Positions 17,518-25,838 of a DNA stretch of 39,921 nt are shown one piece after another. The position numbers were made by a program, and so were the translations under genes. Source of the stretch: an uncultured Lachnospiraceae bacterium. GTDB taxonomy: Bacteria > Bacillota > Clostridia > Lachnospirales > Lachnospiraceae. The DNA lies in the NCBI GenBank assembly GCA_910588865.1, contig CAJUSJ010000009.1, positions 32,160 to 72,080 of the forward strand, written 5' to 3'. Under the pieces are notes generated by a model. The model was not told where the DNA came from and did not search any database. It saw only the letters and a program-made list of their open reading frames with translations. The number at the start of each line of letters is the position of its first letter. Position 1 is the first letter of the stretch.

Positions 17518-18948
17518 CTATACGGTGATCTCCGCCTTCATCCCAAGAATCTCCTGATTCTCCCTGAGAACAGGCCCGATCACCTCTTCCAGAAACTCCT
17601 GAACCTGTTCCGGCGCGCGTCCCACATACCGCCTGGGTTCCATGGTCTTTGCGAGTTCTTCCATAGAAAGCCCAAAAGCCGGGTCAGCGGCGATCAGCTC
17701 CAGAAGGTTGTTGTCTTGTCCTTTTTCCTTTACATTTTTTCCCGCCTCCATGGACAGCTGACGGATCTTCTCATGAAGCTCCTGACGGTCTCCGCCCGCT
17801 TTCACCGCGTCCATCATGATATTCTCCGTGGCCATGAAGGGAAGCTCTGCCATAAAGTGTTTCTCAATAACCTTAGGATACACCACCAGGCCATCCACCA
17901 CATTCAGATACAGATCCAGAATGCCGTCAATGGCCAGAAAACCTTCGGGCACGCTGAGCCGTTTGTTGGCGGAATCATCTAATGTCCTCTCAAACCACTG
18001 GGTGCTGGACACCAGCATGGGGTTCATCACATCAGCCATAACATAATTGGCCAGGGACGCGATCCTCTCGCTCCTCATGGGATTTCTCTTGTAGGCCATG
18101 GCTGAGGAGCCGATCTGGTTCTTTTCAAAAGGCTCCTCCACCTCCTTTAAGTGCTGCAGAAGACGGACGTCGTTGGAAAACTTGTGCGCGCTCTGGGCAA
18201 TGCCTGCCAACACGTTCACCACCCTGGTGTCGATCTTCCGGGAATAGGTCTGTCCCGATACTGGATAGCAGGAATCAAATCCCATCTTGGCCGCGATCAT
18301 CTCATCGGCCTTCCGGCATTTCTCATGATCCCCGTCAAACAGCTCCAGGAAGCTGGCCTGGGTGCCGGTGGTTCCTTTAGAGCCCAAAAGCTTCATGGAA
18401 GACAGCACATAATCAAGATCCTCCAGATCCAGGTACAAATCATGGAGCCACAGGGCAGCCCTCTTTCCCACTGTAGTGGGCTGGGCTGGCTGGAAGTGGG
18501 TAAACGCCAAGGTAGGCTGATCCTTATACTTATCCGCGAACTTGGCCAGTTCCGCCATGACATTGATCAGCTTCTTTCTCACCAGCTTTAAGCCGTCGGT
18601 CATGATGATAATGTCCGTGTTGTCCCCCACATAGCAGGAGGTGGCCCCTAAGTGGATGATCCCCTTGGCACCCGGGCACTGCTGCCCATAGGCGTACACA
18701 TGAGACATGACATCGTGGCGCACCAGCTTTTCCCTTTCCCTGGCGACTTCATAATTGATATCTTCCCCATGAGCCTTCAGCTCGTCGATCTGCTCCTGGG
18801 TGATGGGAAGCCCCAGCTCTTTCTCGGTCTCCGCCAAAGCGATCCACAGCTTCCTCCAGGTCTTAAACTTCTTGTCCGGGGAGAAAATGTACTGCATCTC
18901 CCTGCTGGCATAACGTTCTGACAGCGGGCTTTGGTATCTGTCGTTCAT
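17518..18948 (-). CDS. purB: Adenylosuccinate lyase
   Basis: This 476-residue member of the fumarase/aspartase superfamily splits SAICAR to AICAR and adenylosuccinate to AMP, releasing fumarate. The signature loop SSAMAYKRNPMRSERI is present, with HLGATSCYVGDN and TGTQASFLELFDG for substrate binding. The length matches the clostridial PurB subgroup. It begins 11 bases after purC, making a purC-purB pair that catalyses consecutive steps. Confidence 0.96.
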   Translation of the reverse strand: MNDRYQSPLSERYASREMQYIFSPDKKFKTWRKLWIALAETEKELGLPITQEQIDELKAHGEDINYEVAREREKLVRHDVMSHVYAYGQQCPGAKGIIHLGATSCYVGDNTDIIIMTDGLKLVRKKLINVMAELAKFADKYKDQPTLAFTHFQPAQPTTVGKRAALWLHDLYLDLEDLDYVLSSMKLLGSKGTTGTQASFLELFDGDHEKCRKADEMIAAKMGFDSCYPVSGQTYSRKIDTRVVNVLAGIAQSAHKFSNDVRLLQHLKEVEEPFEKNQIGSSAMAYKRNPMRSERIASLANYVMADVMNPMLVSSTQWFERTLDDSANKRLSVPEGFLAIDGILDLYLNVVDGLVVYPKVIEKHFMAELPFMATENIMMDAVKAGGDRQELHEKIRQLSMEAGKNVKEKGQDNNLLELIAADPAFGLSMEELAKTMEPRRYVGRAPEQVQEFLEEVIGPVLRENQEILGMKAEITV

Positions 18949-18959
18949 CCGCCGCCTCC

Positions 18960-19667
<708 letters not shown>

Positions 19668-19722
19668 TAGTATCCACCTGTCCTTTTCTTATTTTTTATG
19701 TACAACAAAACGAATACGATTT

Positions 19723-19751
19723 ATTATAATATACCAGTGATAGAAATACAA
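19723..19751 (-). promoter_or_regulatory. purC promoter
   Basis: On the minus strand, TTGTAT (19746-19751) is 17 bases from a perfect TATAAT (19723-19728). An AT-rich stretch with AAAACGAATACGA (plus strand, about 19707-19719) lies between promoter and gene and could hold an operator, but I cannot assign it to a known purine regulator. Confidence 0.75.
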
Positions 19752-19790
19752 TACGGCGGCAGGCGATTTTCATGAATTTTTACCGACCGC

Positions 19791-19822
19791 GTTACTGTTC
19801 ACATGGGGCGTGTGAACGTAAC
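19791..19822. repeat. Hairpin with GTTAC and GTTCACA arms
   Basis: GTTAC-T-GTTCACA and TGTGAAC-GTAAC form a 12-bp stem with a single-base bulge and loop TGGGGCG, between the purC promoter and the lipoprotein terminator. It lacks a clear T-run and is seen only once here. It resembles dispersed hairpins I associate with clostridial intergenic DNA, but that is memory, not proof. Confidence 0.45.
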
Positions 19823-19837
19823 CCGTTAAACCGTAAC

Positions 19838-19867
19838 CAGGGCGGCGTTTATGATCACGCCGCCCTG
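19838..19867 (-). terminator. Terminator of the dapA-dapB-lipoprotein operon
   Basis: An 11-bp GC-rich stem, CAGGGCGGCGT/ACGCCGCCCTG, lies 29 bases past the lipoprotein stop. The following minus-strand bases (GGTTACGGTTT) are only moderately T-rich. Confidence 0.65.
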
Positions 19868-19895
19868 TGTTCAAAAAAGACCCATTGGAATCCGG

Positions 19896-20279
19896 TTATG
19901 ATTCATCGGAAGCCCGGGTGGCTGTCCCTGGGCCGTCCATGAGATCGTCAACTCCCTCTTCTATATCGTCTGCCATATCATCCAGGACACCTCTGCTGCC
20001 CTGGCTCCCATCTCCGCTGCCAGAGCCAGCGGTATCGTCAGCGCCATAGCCGGTGCTCTCCCCGGATCCTGTGGACTTGTTTGTGCCTGATCCATTGGCT
20101 CCGGTCTCATTGGCTCCTGAGCCTGTACCGCTTGTCCCGCTGGTTTCGTTCCCGCCGCTGCCGGCTGAGGTGGTGCTTTGGGTAGATGACGGATTATTAT
20201 TGTCGGATCTGCCGCAGGCTGTCAGAACCAACAGGGACATGACAAGCACTGCCGCCATACATATTTTGATCTTCTTCAT
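19896..20279 (-). CDS. Small lipoprotein with Gly/Ser/Thr/Asn-rich body
   Basis: This 127-residue protein has a lipoprotein signal: basic MKKIKI, a hydrophobic run and lipobox LTAC with Cys at residue 22. The mature part is low-complexity Gly/Ser/Thr/Asn followed by an acidic tail (DDMADDIEEGVDDLMDG). AAAGGAG precedes the ATG at 20279; upstream in-frame starts would bury the signal peptide. It begins 58 bases after dapB and is probably co-transcribed. It should sit on the outer face of the membrane; I do not recognise a domain. Confidence 0.8.
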   Translation of the reverse strand: MKKIKICMAAVLVMSLLVLTACGRSDNNNPSSTQSTTSAGSGGNETSGTSGTGSGANETGANGSGTNKSTGSGESTGYGADDTAGSGSGDGSQGSRGVLDDMADDIEEGVDDLMDGPGTATRASDES

Positions 20280-20337
20280 AATGACATTCTCCTTTCTTTT
20301 TCTGTGCTTATTATACACATGAGGAGAATGTTTTATT

Positions 20338-21093
20338 CTATCCGATGACGTCAGCCATGTTGTAAAGTCCTGCCGGTTTTCCTGCCAGGAATTTTGCCGC
20401 CTGGATGGCTCCCTTGGCAAAAATTGCCTTTGAATAGGCGGTGTGGCTGAGAGTCACCACCTCGTCTTTTCCCGCGAATATCACATCGTGCTCCCCAACA
20501 ATGGAACCGCCTCTTACAGCCGAGATGCCGATCTCTTTTTTATCCCGCTTTTCATGTTTCTTTGACCTGTCATACTCATAATGGTACTGGCTGTCCATGG
20601 CCTCGTTGATGGAATCCGCCAGGGACAGGGCCGTTCCGCTGGGAGCATCCACTTTCTGGTTATGGTGCTTCTCCAGGATCTCTATGTCAAAATCCGCGGC
20701 CGCCAAGGTCCGGGCCGCCTCCCTCACCAGCTTTAAGAGAAGATTGATTCCCAGGGACATGTTGGCGGAGCGGAGGATGGCTGTTTTCCGGGAGGTCTCC
20801 TCCACCTTACGGATCTGGTCCTCCGAAAGGCCTGTGGTACAGAGCACAACCGGAAGTTTTTTATCCCCGCAGTAGTCCAGCAGGTGGTCAATGGCCGCGG
20901 CCGCGGCAAAATCCACGATCACATCCGCCTCCTCCTGGCATTCTTCCAGGGAGGCGTACACGGGATACGGCTGGGGTACGCCGTTATTCTTATCAACACC
21001 CGCCACAATGGCGATGTCTGTCTGCTTTGACACAAGGTCTGTAATGGTACGCCCCATGGCTCCATTGCAGCCGTGCATAATCATCTTTATCAT
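20338..21093 (-). CDS. dapB: 4-hydroxy-tetrahydrodipicolinate reductase
   Basis: This 251-residue enzyme makes tetrahydrodipicolinate with NAD(P)H in lysine and diaminopimelate synthesis. GCNGAMGR (8-15) is the nucleotide loop, and EKHHNQKVDAPSGTA carries H143, H144 and K147 for substrate binding. The ATG at 21093 follows GGTGG by eight bases; an upstream ATG at 21180 would add 29 atypical residues. It lies 47 bases after dapA. In spore formers the same pathway supplies dipicolinate, fitting with spoVAD further along. Confidence 0.96.
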   Translation of the reverse strand: MIKMIMHGCNGAMGRTITDLVSKQTDIAIVAGVDKNNGVPQPYPVYASLEECQEEADVIVDFAAAAAIDHLLDYCGDKKLPVVLCTTGLSEDQIRKVEETSRKTAILRSANMSLGINLLLKLVREAARTLAAADFDIEILEKHHNQKVDAPSGTALSLADSINEAMDSQYHYEYDRSKKHEKRDKKEIGISAVRGGSIVGEHDVIFAGKDEVVTLSHTAYSKAIFAKGAIQAAKFLAGKPAGLYNMADVIG

Positions 21094-21140
21094 ATGGTTG
21101 TCCACCTTTCTTATAAACCCGGCGCTGACATGAGGGCGGG

Positions 21141-22025
21141 TCAGAGAATCCCGTACTCTCTCATGGCTGCTTTCAGACACTCCTGATGAGCGGGCTCCAT
21201 CTCTGTGAGGGGAAGACGAAGGGGCCCCACCTCCTTGCCCATCAGGTTCATGGCAGCCTTCACCGGGATCGGATTGACTTCACTGAACAGCTGGCTGATA
21301 AGAGGCACCGCGTCCAGCTGCAGCTTCAGGCTCTTCTTCACATCTCCGTCAAAGAAGGACTGGCAGATGTCGTGGGTCTGCTTAGGCGCCACGTTGGAGA
21401 GCACGGAGATCACACCCTTGCCGCCCATGGCAAGAAGGGGAACGATCTGGTCGTCATTGCCGGAATACAGATCAACACATCCGTCGGCCATCTGCATCAT
21501 GGTGGCTATGGTGGAGAAATTGCCGCTGGCCTCCTTGACGCCAACAATGTTGGGAACCTCCCGGCACAGGGCCACCATGGTCTCCGGTTTCATGGTCACC
21601 CCGGTCCTCCCCGGAATATGGTAAAGCAGGGCGGGGATATCCACAGACTCCGCGATGGCTTTATAGTGGGCTATAAGGCCGTTCTGGGTCGCCTTGTTGT
21701 AGTAGGGGGTCACCAAAAGCAGGCCGTCCGCCCCTGCCTTCTGGGCTTCCACCGACAGATGGATAGCTTCTTTCGTAGAATTGGAACCAGTCCCCGCTAT
21801 CACAGGGATCCGTCCCTTCACCACCTGACAGGTATAACGGACCACCTCAATGTGCTCCTCATAGGACATGGTGGAAGATTCCCCTGTAGTCCCGCAGGAA
21901 ATAATGGCGTCTGTCCCCCCAGCGATCTGCTCCTCCAAAAGCTCTGTCAGTTTCGGGTAATTGATCTCACCGCTGTCAGTAAACGGGGTCACCAGCGCTA
22001 CGCCTGCTCCTTCAAAAATCGCCAT
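21141..22025 (-). CDS. dapA: 4-hydroxy-tetrahydrodipicolinate synthase
   Basis: A 294-residue TIM-barrel aldolase condensing pyruvate with aspartate semialdehyde. CGTTGES (T46, T47), LLYHIPGRTG (Y135) and VGVKEASGN (K164, the Schiff-base lysine) are all present. The start is the ATG at 22025 after AAGGAGG; the frame stays open 69 codons upstream through repeat copy 2 and the riboswitch terminator, but that extension is not protein-like. Expression is controlled by the lysine riboswitch upstream. Confidence 0.97.
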   Translation of the reverse strand: MAIFEGAGVALVTPFTDSGEINYPKLTELLEEQIAGGTDAIISCGTTGESSTMSYEEHIEVVRYTCQVVKGRIPVIAGTGSNSTKEAIHLSVEAQKAGADGLLLVTPYYNKATQNGLIAHYKAIAESVDIPALLYHIPGRTGVTMKPETMVALCREVPNIVGVKEASGNFSTIATMMQMADGCVDLYSGNDDQIVPLLAMGGKGVISVLSNVAPKQTHDICQSFFDGDVKKSLKLQLDAVPLISQLFSEVNPIPVKAAMNLMGKEVGPLRLPLTEMEPAHQECLKAAMREYGIL

Positions 22026-22073
22026 GATAAAACAACCTCCTTCTATTCTTTTGTCTTTGATCGGGTGCCATCG

Positions 22074-22155
22074 AGTAGGGGAGGCCCTTCCCCCTACTTG
22101 CCGTGCCGGGGCGGGGCCGCGCAAACGGCCACATTCCTCTCCGTCCCGTGTACAA
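22074..22155 (-). repeat. Structured intergenic element, copy 2, in the dapA leader
   Basis: Homologous to copy 1 at 14616-14695 and in the same orientation on the plus strand. Stem CGGGGCGG (22107-22114) pairs with CCGTCCCG (22141-22148), where the C-to-T change keeps a G-U pair. The inner hairpin GGCCGC-GCAA-ACGGCC (22115-22130) keeps the GNRA loop. An extra hairpin AGTAGGGG/CCCCTACT (22074-22098) adjoins it. It lies between the riboswitch terminator and the dapA ribosome site, so read-through mRNA carries its complement. Confidence 0.75.
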
Positions 22156-22156
22156 T

Positions 22157-22184
22157 GAAAAAGAACCAGCCGGAGCCGGTTCTT
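22157..22184 (-). terminator. Riboswitch-controlled terminator before dapA
   Basis: On the minus strand, AAGAACC and GGTTCTT pair around a GC-rich centre, followed by a run of five T. A competing hairpin CTTAAAG-AAGT-CTTTAAG (22182-22199) overlaps its upstream arm and could be part of the switch. Confidence 0.85.
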
Positions 22185-22200
22185 AAAGACTTCTTTAAGT

Positions 22201-22364
22201 AGCTCCCCATCTGTCTCACAGATGACAGTCATGAAGCTCTTCGCCTCATGCCCAGATTCGTACTGTCAGGCGGTACTCCTCTTCGGCGCTCTCCCTTTCC
22301 CCCATCGTCCTCTGCACCTGCCGCATCCAATGGCTTACTGATGATTCGCGCAACCTCTACTCTA
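22201..22364 (-). promoter_or_regulatory. Lysine riboswitch (L box)
   Basis: Reading the minus strand from 22364, the conserved pieces of the lysine aptamer occur in order: AGAGGTTGCGC, CATCAGTAAG, GGGGAAAGGGAGAGCGCCGAAG, then a stem beginning CTGGGCATGAGG, CTGTCATCTGTGAGACAG and GGGGAGCT closing the basal helix with AGAGG. Length (about 165 nt) is normal. With the terminator that follows, lysine binding should switch off dapA-dapB by premature termination. Confidence 0.93.
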
Positions 22365-22374
22365 TGTTATGTCT

Positions 22375-22403
22375 ATACTAACATTGTTAATTGTCTTTGT
22401 CAA
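22375..22403 (-). promoter_or_regulatory. Promoter of the dapA operon
   Basis: A perfect TTGACA (minus strand, 22398-22403) is 17 bases from TAGTAT (22375-22380). The -35 lies inside the last codons of the adenosyltransferase gene, so the two genes overlap at the regulatory level. Confidence 0.7.
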
Positions 22404-22890
22404 CTTCAATATAATTGATGGTGGAAATAATATCCACACAGGACCGCAGCTTCTCCGGCATCACCCTGCCGGTGAGTATCAGGCTCATTCCGTCCTCCCT
22501 GGCTGATATGAGATTTTCAAAATCCTGGAGCGCCACAATATTCTTGTCCACGATCCCCAGAACCTCGTCCAGGATCAGAAGATCGCACTCCCCTGTGGCC
22601 ACAACCTTTTTCGCGAAATTAAAGCCATTGCGGATATTGATCAGCTCCTCCTGCTTTTCCTCTTCTGAAAGATTCTCAAAATAAGTATCCGCCTTCTCGA
22701 ACCGGAACACCTTGAACTGAGGCTCCATGCACTTTAGCACATCAAGCCCCTCCTGGTTCTGGCTCCCTTTAAGGAACTGGATCATGATCACATTCTGCTG
22801 CTTTGTCAGGGCCACCACGCCTTTTCCCACAGCCAGGGAGGTTTTTCCCACGCCATTGCCGCAGATAACTTCCACTTTCCCACTTTTCAT
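22387..22890 (-). CDS. cobO: Corrinoid adenosyltransferase (CobA/CobO/BtuR family)
   Basis: A 167-residue P-loop protein that transfers the adenosyl group of ATP to reduced corrinoids, giving adenosylcobalamin forms. CGNGVGKTS (10-18) is the P-loop; the family usually has GKGKT-like residues, so the Val is slightly unusual. CDLLILDEVLG is the Walker B-like region. The length suits the compact clostridial branch. It is a single gene here with no other cobalamin genes, and its own promoter. The symbol is by family, not by close match. Confidence 0.82.
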   Translation of the reverse strand: MKSGKVEVICGNGVGKTSLAVGKGVVALTKQQNVIMIQFLKGSQNQEGLDVLKCMEPQFKVFRFEKADTYFENLSEEEKQEELINIRNGFNFAKKVVATGECDLLILDEVLGIVDKNIVALQDFENLISAREDGMSLILTGRVMPEKLRSCVDIISTINYIEVDKDN

Positions 22891-22975
22891 CTTTTTGCAC
22901 CTCTTTTATCTTCCGCTCCCCCCACTTTTGTCTCTGTAAAAGGAGGACCTTGTGCCATGCGTCGCATTGTCGCAT

Positions 22976-23004
22976 ATAGTAGCATAAATTTTCATAATTT
23001 GCAA
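22976..23004 (-). promoter_or_regulatory. Promoter of the adenosyltransferase gene
   Basis: TTGCAA (22999-23004) is 17 bases from TACTAT (22976-22981) on the minus strand, leaving a leader of about 80 bases. The leader contains GCGAC-AAT-GCGAC. No cobalamin riboswitch is visible. Confidence 0.6.
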
Positions 23005-23041
23005 GGTTTTCTTAAGATTTTATAAATAGAGCCCTGGGCTG

Positions 23042-23668
23042 TTATTCTCCAAATTCCAATTTGCTCACTGAAACTTCATAGGCGATCCTCTTCTCACACT
23101 CGCTGTCGCTTAACTTTTTGGTGTACTCCCGGCTCTGGACTCTTCCCCAGATCCGGACCCTGGCTCCCACCTCAAAGCCAGCGGCATACCTGGCGTTCCT
23201 GCCCCACGCGATGCAGGGGATATAGTCGGATTTTCCATAAGGACGGTTTACGGCCAGAAGGATATCCGCGATTTCTCTTCCAAGAGGCGTTTTTCTGTAA
23301 ATGGGGATCTTGCAGATGTATCCGTCCAAAAAAATCTGATTGGTCTTGGTATAATCGGTAAATTCCTCCATAAAATTGATCTCTCTCACAAAAACCGACA
23401 GCACCAGCCTGTTCTTTGTTCCCTCGTGACGGTTGTAAGAACGGAACTGACCTATGGCTTCCACCGTGCAGCCTATGTAATCCTCCTCCACATTGAGGAG
23501 CCTCTCGGAGATCATCAGGGGGATGATGTCTGACTGCTCGCTGAGGCGGCTGACTTCCAGATCCACCACATAAAACCCCTCACCAAACACTTCATGGCTG
23601 AAAGTAAAACCAGACACGATCTTTCCGATCACCGTAACTTTGTTGTTTTCAATGGCTTTTTCTGACAT
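23042..23668 (-). CDS. SSB-like protein with two OB-fold segments
   Basis: This 208-residue protein has two stretches that each resemble a single-stranded-DNA-binding OB-fold: residues about 8-95 (NKVTVIGKIVSGF...FYVVDLEVSRLS) and about 108-205 (FLDGYICKIPIYRKTPLGRE...YIPCIAWGRNARYA...GRVQSREY). The second keeps the classical SSB strand pattern. The acidic SSB tail that recruits repair proteins is missing; it ends SVSKLEFGE. It is therefore probably not the housekeeping SSB. GAGGAG precedes the ATG. The exact role is unknown. Confidence 0.75.
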   Translation of the reverse strand: MSEKAIENNKVTVIGKIVSGFTFSHEVFGEGFYVVDLEVSRLSEQSDIIPLMISERLLNVEEDYIGCTVEAIGQFRSYNRHEGTKNRLVLSVFVREINFMEEFTDYTKTNQIFLDGYICKIPIYRKTPLGREIADILLAVNRPYGKSDYIPCIAWGRNARYAAGFEVGARVRIWGRVQSREYTKKLSDSECEKRIAYEVSVSKLEFGE

Positions 23669-23711
23669 AGTATTTCTCCTCTTCGATTCCTTATTAGTTT
23701 TTTGCCTGCGG

Positions 23712-23732
23712 CTAATAATAATTGTATGCCAT
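23712..23732 (-). other. Six-codon open frame (MAYNYY) with a strong ribosome site
   Basis: In the leader of the SSB-like gene, GGAGGAG lies six bases before an ATG that reads MAYNYY then a stop, ending 43 bases before the SSB-like start. It may be a leader peptide or chance. Confidence 0.3.
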
Positions 23733-23808
23733 GAGATGCTCCTCCATGATAAAAAAAGGTCGGGTGGTTTCGACGTTTTACCTCAAGAAATCCTCTGTCC
23801 CTGCTGGT

Positions 23809-23839
23809 AAAAAGGCGGACCAGGATTCCGGTCCGCCTT
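23809..23839 (-). terminator. typA terminator
   Basis: A perfect 10-bp stem AAGGCGGACC/GGTCCGCCTT with an eight-base loop, followed on the minus strand by a run of T, 25 bases after the typA stop. Confidence 0.9.
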
Positions 23840-23863
23840 CAGATAAGGAGTTTCAACATGTTT

Positions 23864-25696
23864 CTAATTTTTCTTAAAGGAAGCCCTCTTTCTCAGAGTC
23901 GGGTCCAGGATCCTCTTGCGGATCCTCAGGCTCATGGGAGTCACTTCAAGAAGCTCGTCGGTATCAATAAAGTCCAGGCACTGCTCTAAGCTCATATCCT
24001 TAGGCGGGGTCAGCTTCAGGGCCTCGTCCGCGCTGGAAGAACGGGTGTTGGTCAGCTTCTTGGTCTTGCACACATTGATCTCAATGTCCTCTGCCTTCGG
24101 ATTCTGTCCTACCACCATGCCCGCGTACACCTTCACTCCCGGCCCGATGAACAGGGCACCTCTCTCCTGAGCGCCGAACAGACCATATGTGATGGACTCC
24201 CCGCTCTCGTAGGCGATCAGGGATCCTGTCTTTCTGTAGCTTAAATCCCCTTTATAGGGGGCATAGCCGTCAAATATGGTGTTCATGATGCCGTTTCCCT
24301 TGGTGTCGGTCATAAACTCGCCCCTGTAACCGATCAGCCCTCTGGCCGGGATGGCAAACTCCAGTCTGGTGTAGCCGCCATTGGCCGGGCTCATGCCCTG
24401 AAGCTCTCCCTTTCTGGAGGTCAGCTTCTGGATAACCGCTCCGGTAAATTCCTCGGGCACGTCGATGTATGCCACCTCCATGGGCTCCAGCTTCTGATTT
24501 CTTTCATTGTACTTGTACAGCACCTCCGCTTTGCTCACAGCGAACTCATAGCCCTCCCGGCGCATGTTCTCAATAAGCACCGACAAGTGGAGCTCCCCCC
24601 GTCCTGACACCTTAAAGCAGTCAGGGGAATCGGTCTCCTCCACCCGAAGGCTCACATCCGTATTCAACTCTCTGAAAAGGCGGTCCCTCAAATGCCTGGA
24701 GGTGACATATTTACCCTCCTGGCCCGCCAGGGGGCTGTCATTGACCATAAAATTCATGGCAATGGTGGGCTCGGAAATCTTCTGAAAGGGGATGGCCTCC
24801 GGCTTGTCCAAAGAACACAGGGTATCGCCGATGTGTAAGTCCGTGATCCCGGAAATGGCCACAATGGCTCCCACCGACGCCTCCCGCACCTCCACCTTAT
24901 TCAGGCCGTCAAACTCATACAGCTTGCCGATCTTCACCTTTCTCATGGCTCCGGGGTCGTGGTGGTTCACCAGAGCGCACTCCTGATTCACCTGGATCTT
25001 TCCATTATCCACCTTTCCCACGCCGATCCGGCCCACATATTCGTTGTAATCAATGGTGCTTATGAGCACCTGGGTTCCTTCCTCCGGATCCCCTTCCGGT
25101 GCCGGGATGTGCTCAATAACGGTCTCGAACAGAGGCCCCATGTCCACATTGGGATCCTCAAGCTTCCGTTTGGCGTACCCCTCTCTGGCTGACGCGTACA
25201 AAAACGGGCAGTCCAGCTGCTCGTCGGAGGCATCCAGATCCATTAAAAGCTCCAGGATCTCGTCCACCACTTCCTCTGGCCTGGCCTCAGGGCGGTCGAT
25301 CTTGTTGATACATACCACCACCGACAGATCCAGCTCCAGGGCTTTTCTCAGGACAAATTTTGTCTGAGGCATGGCGCCCTCATAGGCATCCACCATGAGA
25401 ATAACTCCGTTAACCATCTTGAGCACCCGCTCCACCTCGCCGCCAAAATCCGCGTGTCCCGGGGTATCGATGATGTTGATCTTGGTATCCTTATAAAATA
25501 CTGCCGTGTTCTTGGACAGTATGGTGATGCCTCTCTCCCGCTCAATATCGTTGGAATCCATGACCCGCTCCGCCACCTCCTGATTGGCCCGGAACACGCC
25601 GCTCTGCTTTAACAGCTCATCCACCAAAGTGGTCTTGCCATGGTCAACGTGGGCAATAATCGCAATATTTCTTACATCTTCTCTTTTCATCTTCAT
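23864..25696 (-). CDS. typA: Ribosome-associated GTPase TypA/BipA
   Basis: A 610-residue translational GTPase, normal TypA length, that binds the ribosome and assists 50S assembly and stress adaptation. G1 is AHVDHGKTT (15-23), the switch region RGITILSKNT is present, G3 is DTPGHADF and G4 is NKIDRP. The EF-G-like C-terminal domains follow, with the TypA-specific GLIGYRGEFMTDTKG. The upstream ATG of MKMKRED is used, with GGAAGG before it. A good promoter lies 35-60 bases upstream. Confidence 0.97.
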   Translation of the reverse strand: MKMKREDVRNIAIIAHVDHGKTTLVDELLKQSGVFRANQEVAERVMDSNDIERERGITILSKNTAVFYKDTKINIIDTPGHADFGGEVERVLKMVNGVILMVDAYEGAMPQTKFVLRKALELDLSVVVCINKIDRPEARPEEVVDEILELLMDLDASDEQLDCPFLYASAREGYAKRKLEDPNVDMGPLFETVIEHIPAPEGDPEEGTQVLISTIDYNEYVGRIGVGKVDNGKIQVNQECALVNHHDPGAMRKVKIGKLYEFDGLNKVEVREASVGAIVAISGITDLHIGDTLCSLDKPEAIPFQKISEPTIAMNFMVNDSPLAGQEGKYVTSRHLRDRLFRELNTDVSLRVEETDSPDCFKVSGRGELHLSVLIENMRREGYEFAVSKAEVLYKYNERNQKLEPMEVAYIDVPEEFTGAVIQKLTSRKGELQGMSPANGGYTRLEFAIPARGLIGYRGEFMTDTKGNGIMNTIFDGYAPYKGDLSYRKTGSLIAYESGESITYGLFGAQERGALFIGPGVKVYAGMVVGQNPKAEDIEINVCKTKKLTNTRSSSADEALKLTPPKDMSLEQCLDFIDTDELLEVTPMSLRIRKRILDPTLRKRASFKKN

Positions 25697-25728
25697 AATA
25701 ACCGCACTTCCTTCCTCAACAATGTTTT

Positions 25729-25757
25729 ACTATAGCATTATGTTCATGGGATTGCAA
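25729..25757 (-). promoter_or_regulatory. typA promoter
   Basis: TTGCAA (25752-25757) is 17 bases from TATAGT (25729-25734) on the minus strand. It is almost back to back with the yigZ promoter; only nine bases separate the two -35 boxes. Confidence 0.7.
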
Positions 25758-25765
25758 GGGAAAAC

Positions 25766-25794
25766 TTGCCAGAATGCCTGGATTATATTATGAT
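25766..25794 (+). promoter_or_regulatory. yigZ promoter
   Basis: TTGCCA (25766-25771) is 17 bases from TATGAT (25789-25794), 44 bases before the start codon. Confidence 0.65.
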
Positions 25795-25838
25795 TGACAA
25801 AAAGAATACCATTTTTCTTGGAAGGAGAAAGCGTATAT

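Noticed and set aside
22026..22232. 69-codon N-terminal extension of dapA
   Set aside because: It runs through repeat copy 2 and the riboswitch terminator, and the ATG at 22025 has an ideal ribosome site and the normal DapA N-terminus.
22891..22975. Cobalamin riboswitch before the adenosyltransferase gene
   Set aside because: The leader is only about 80 bases and lacks the conserved B12 box.
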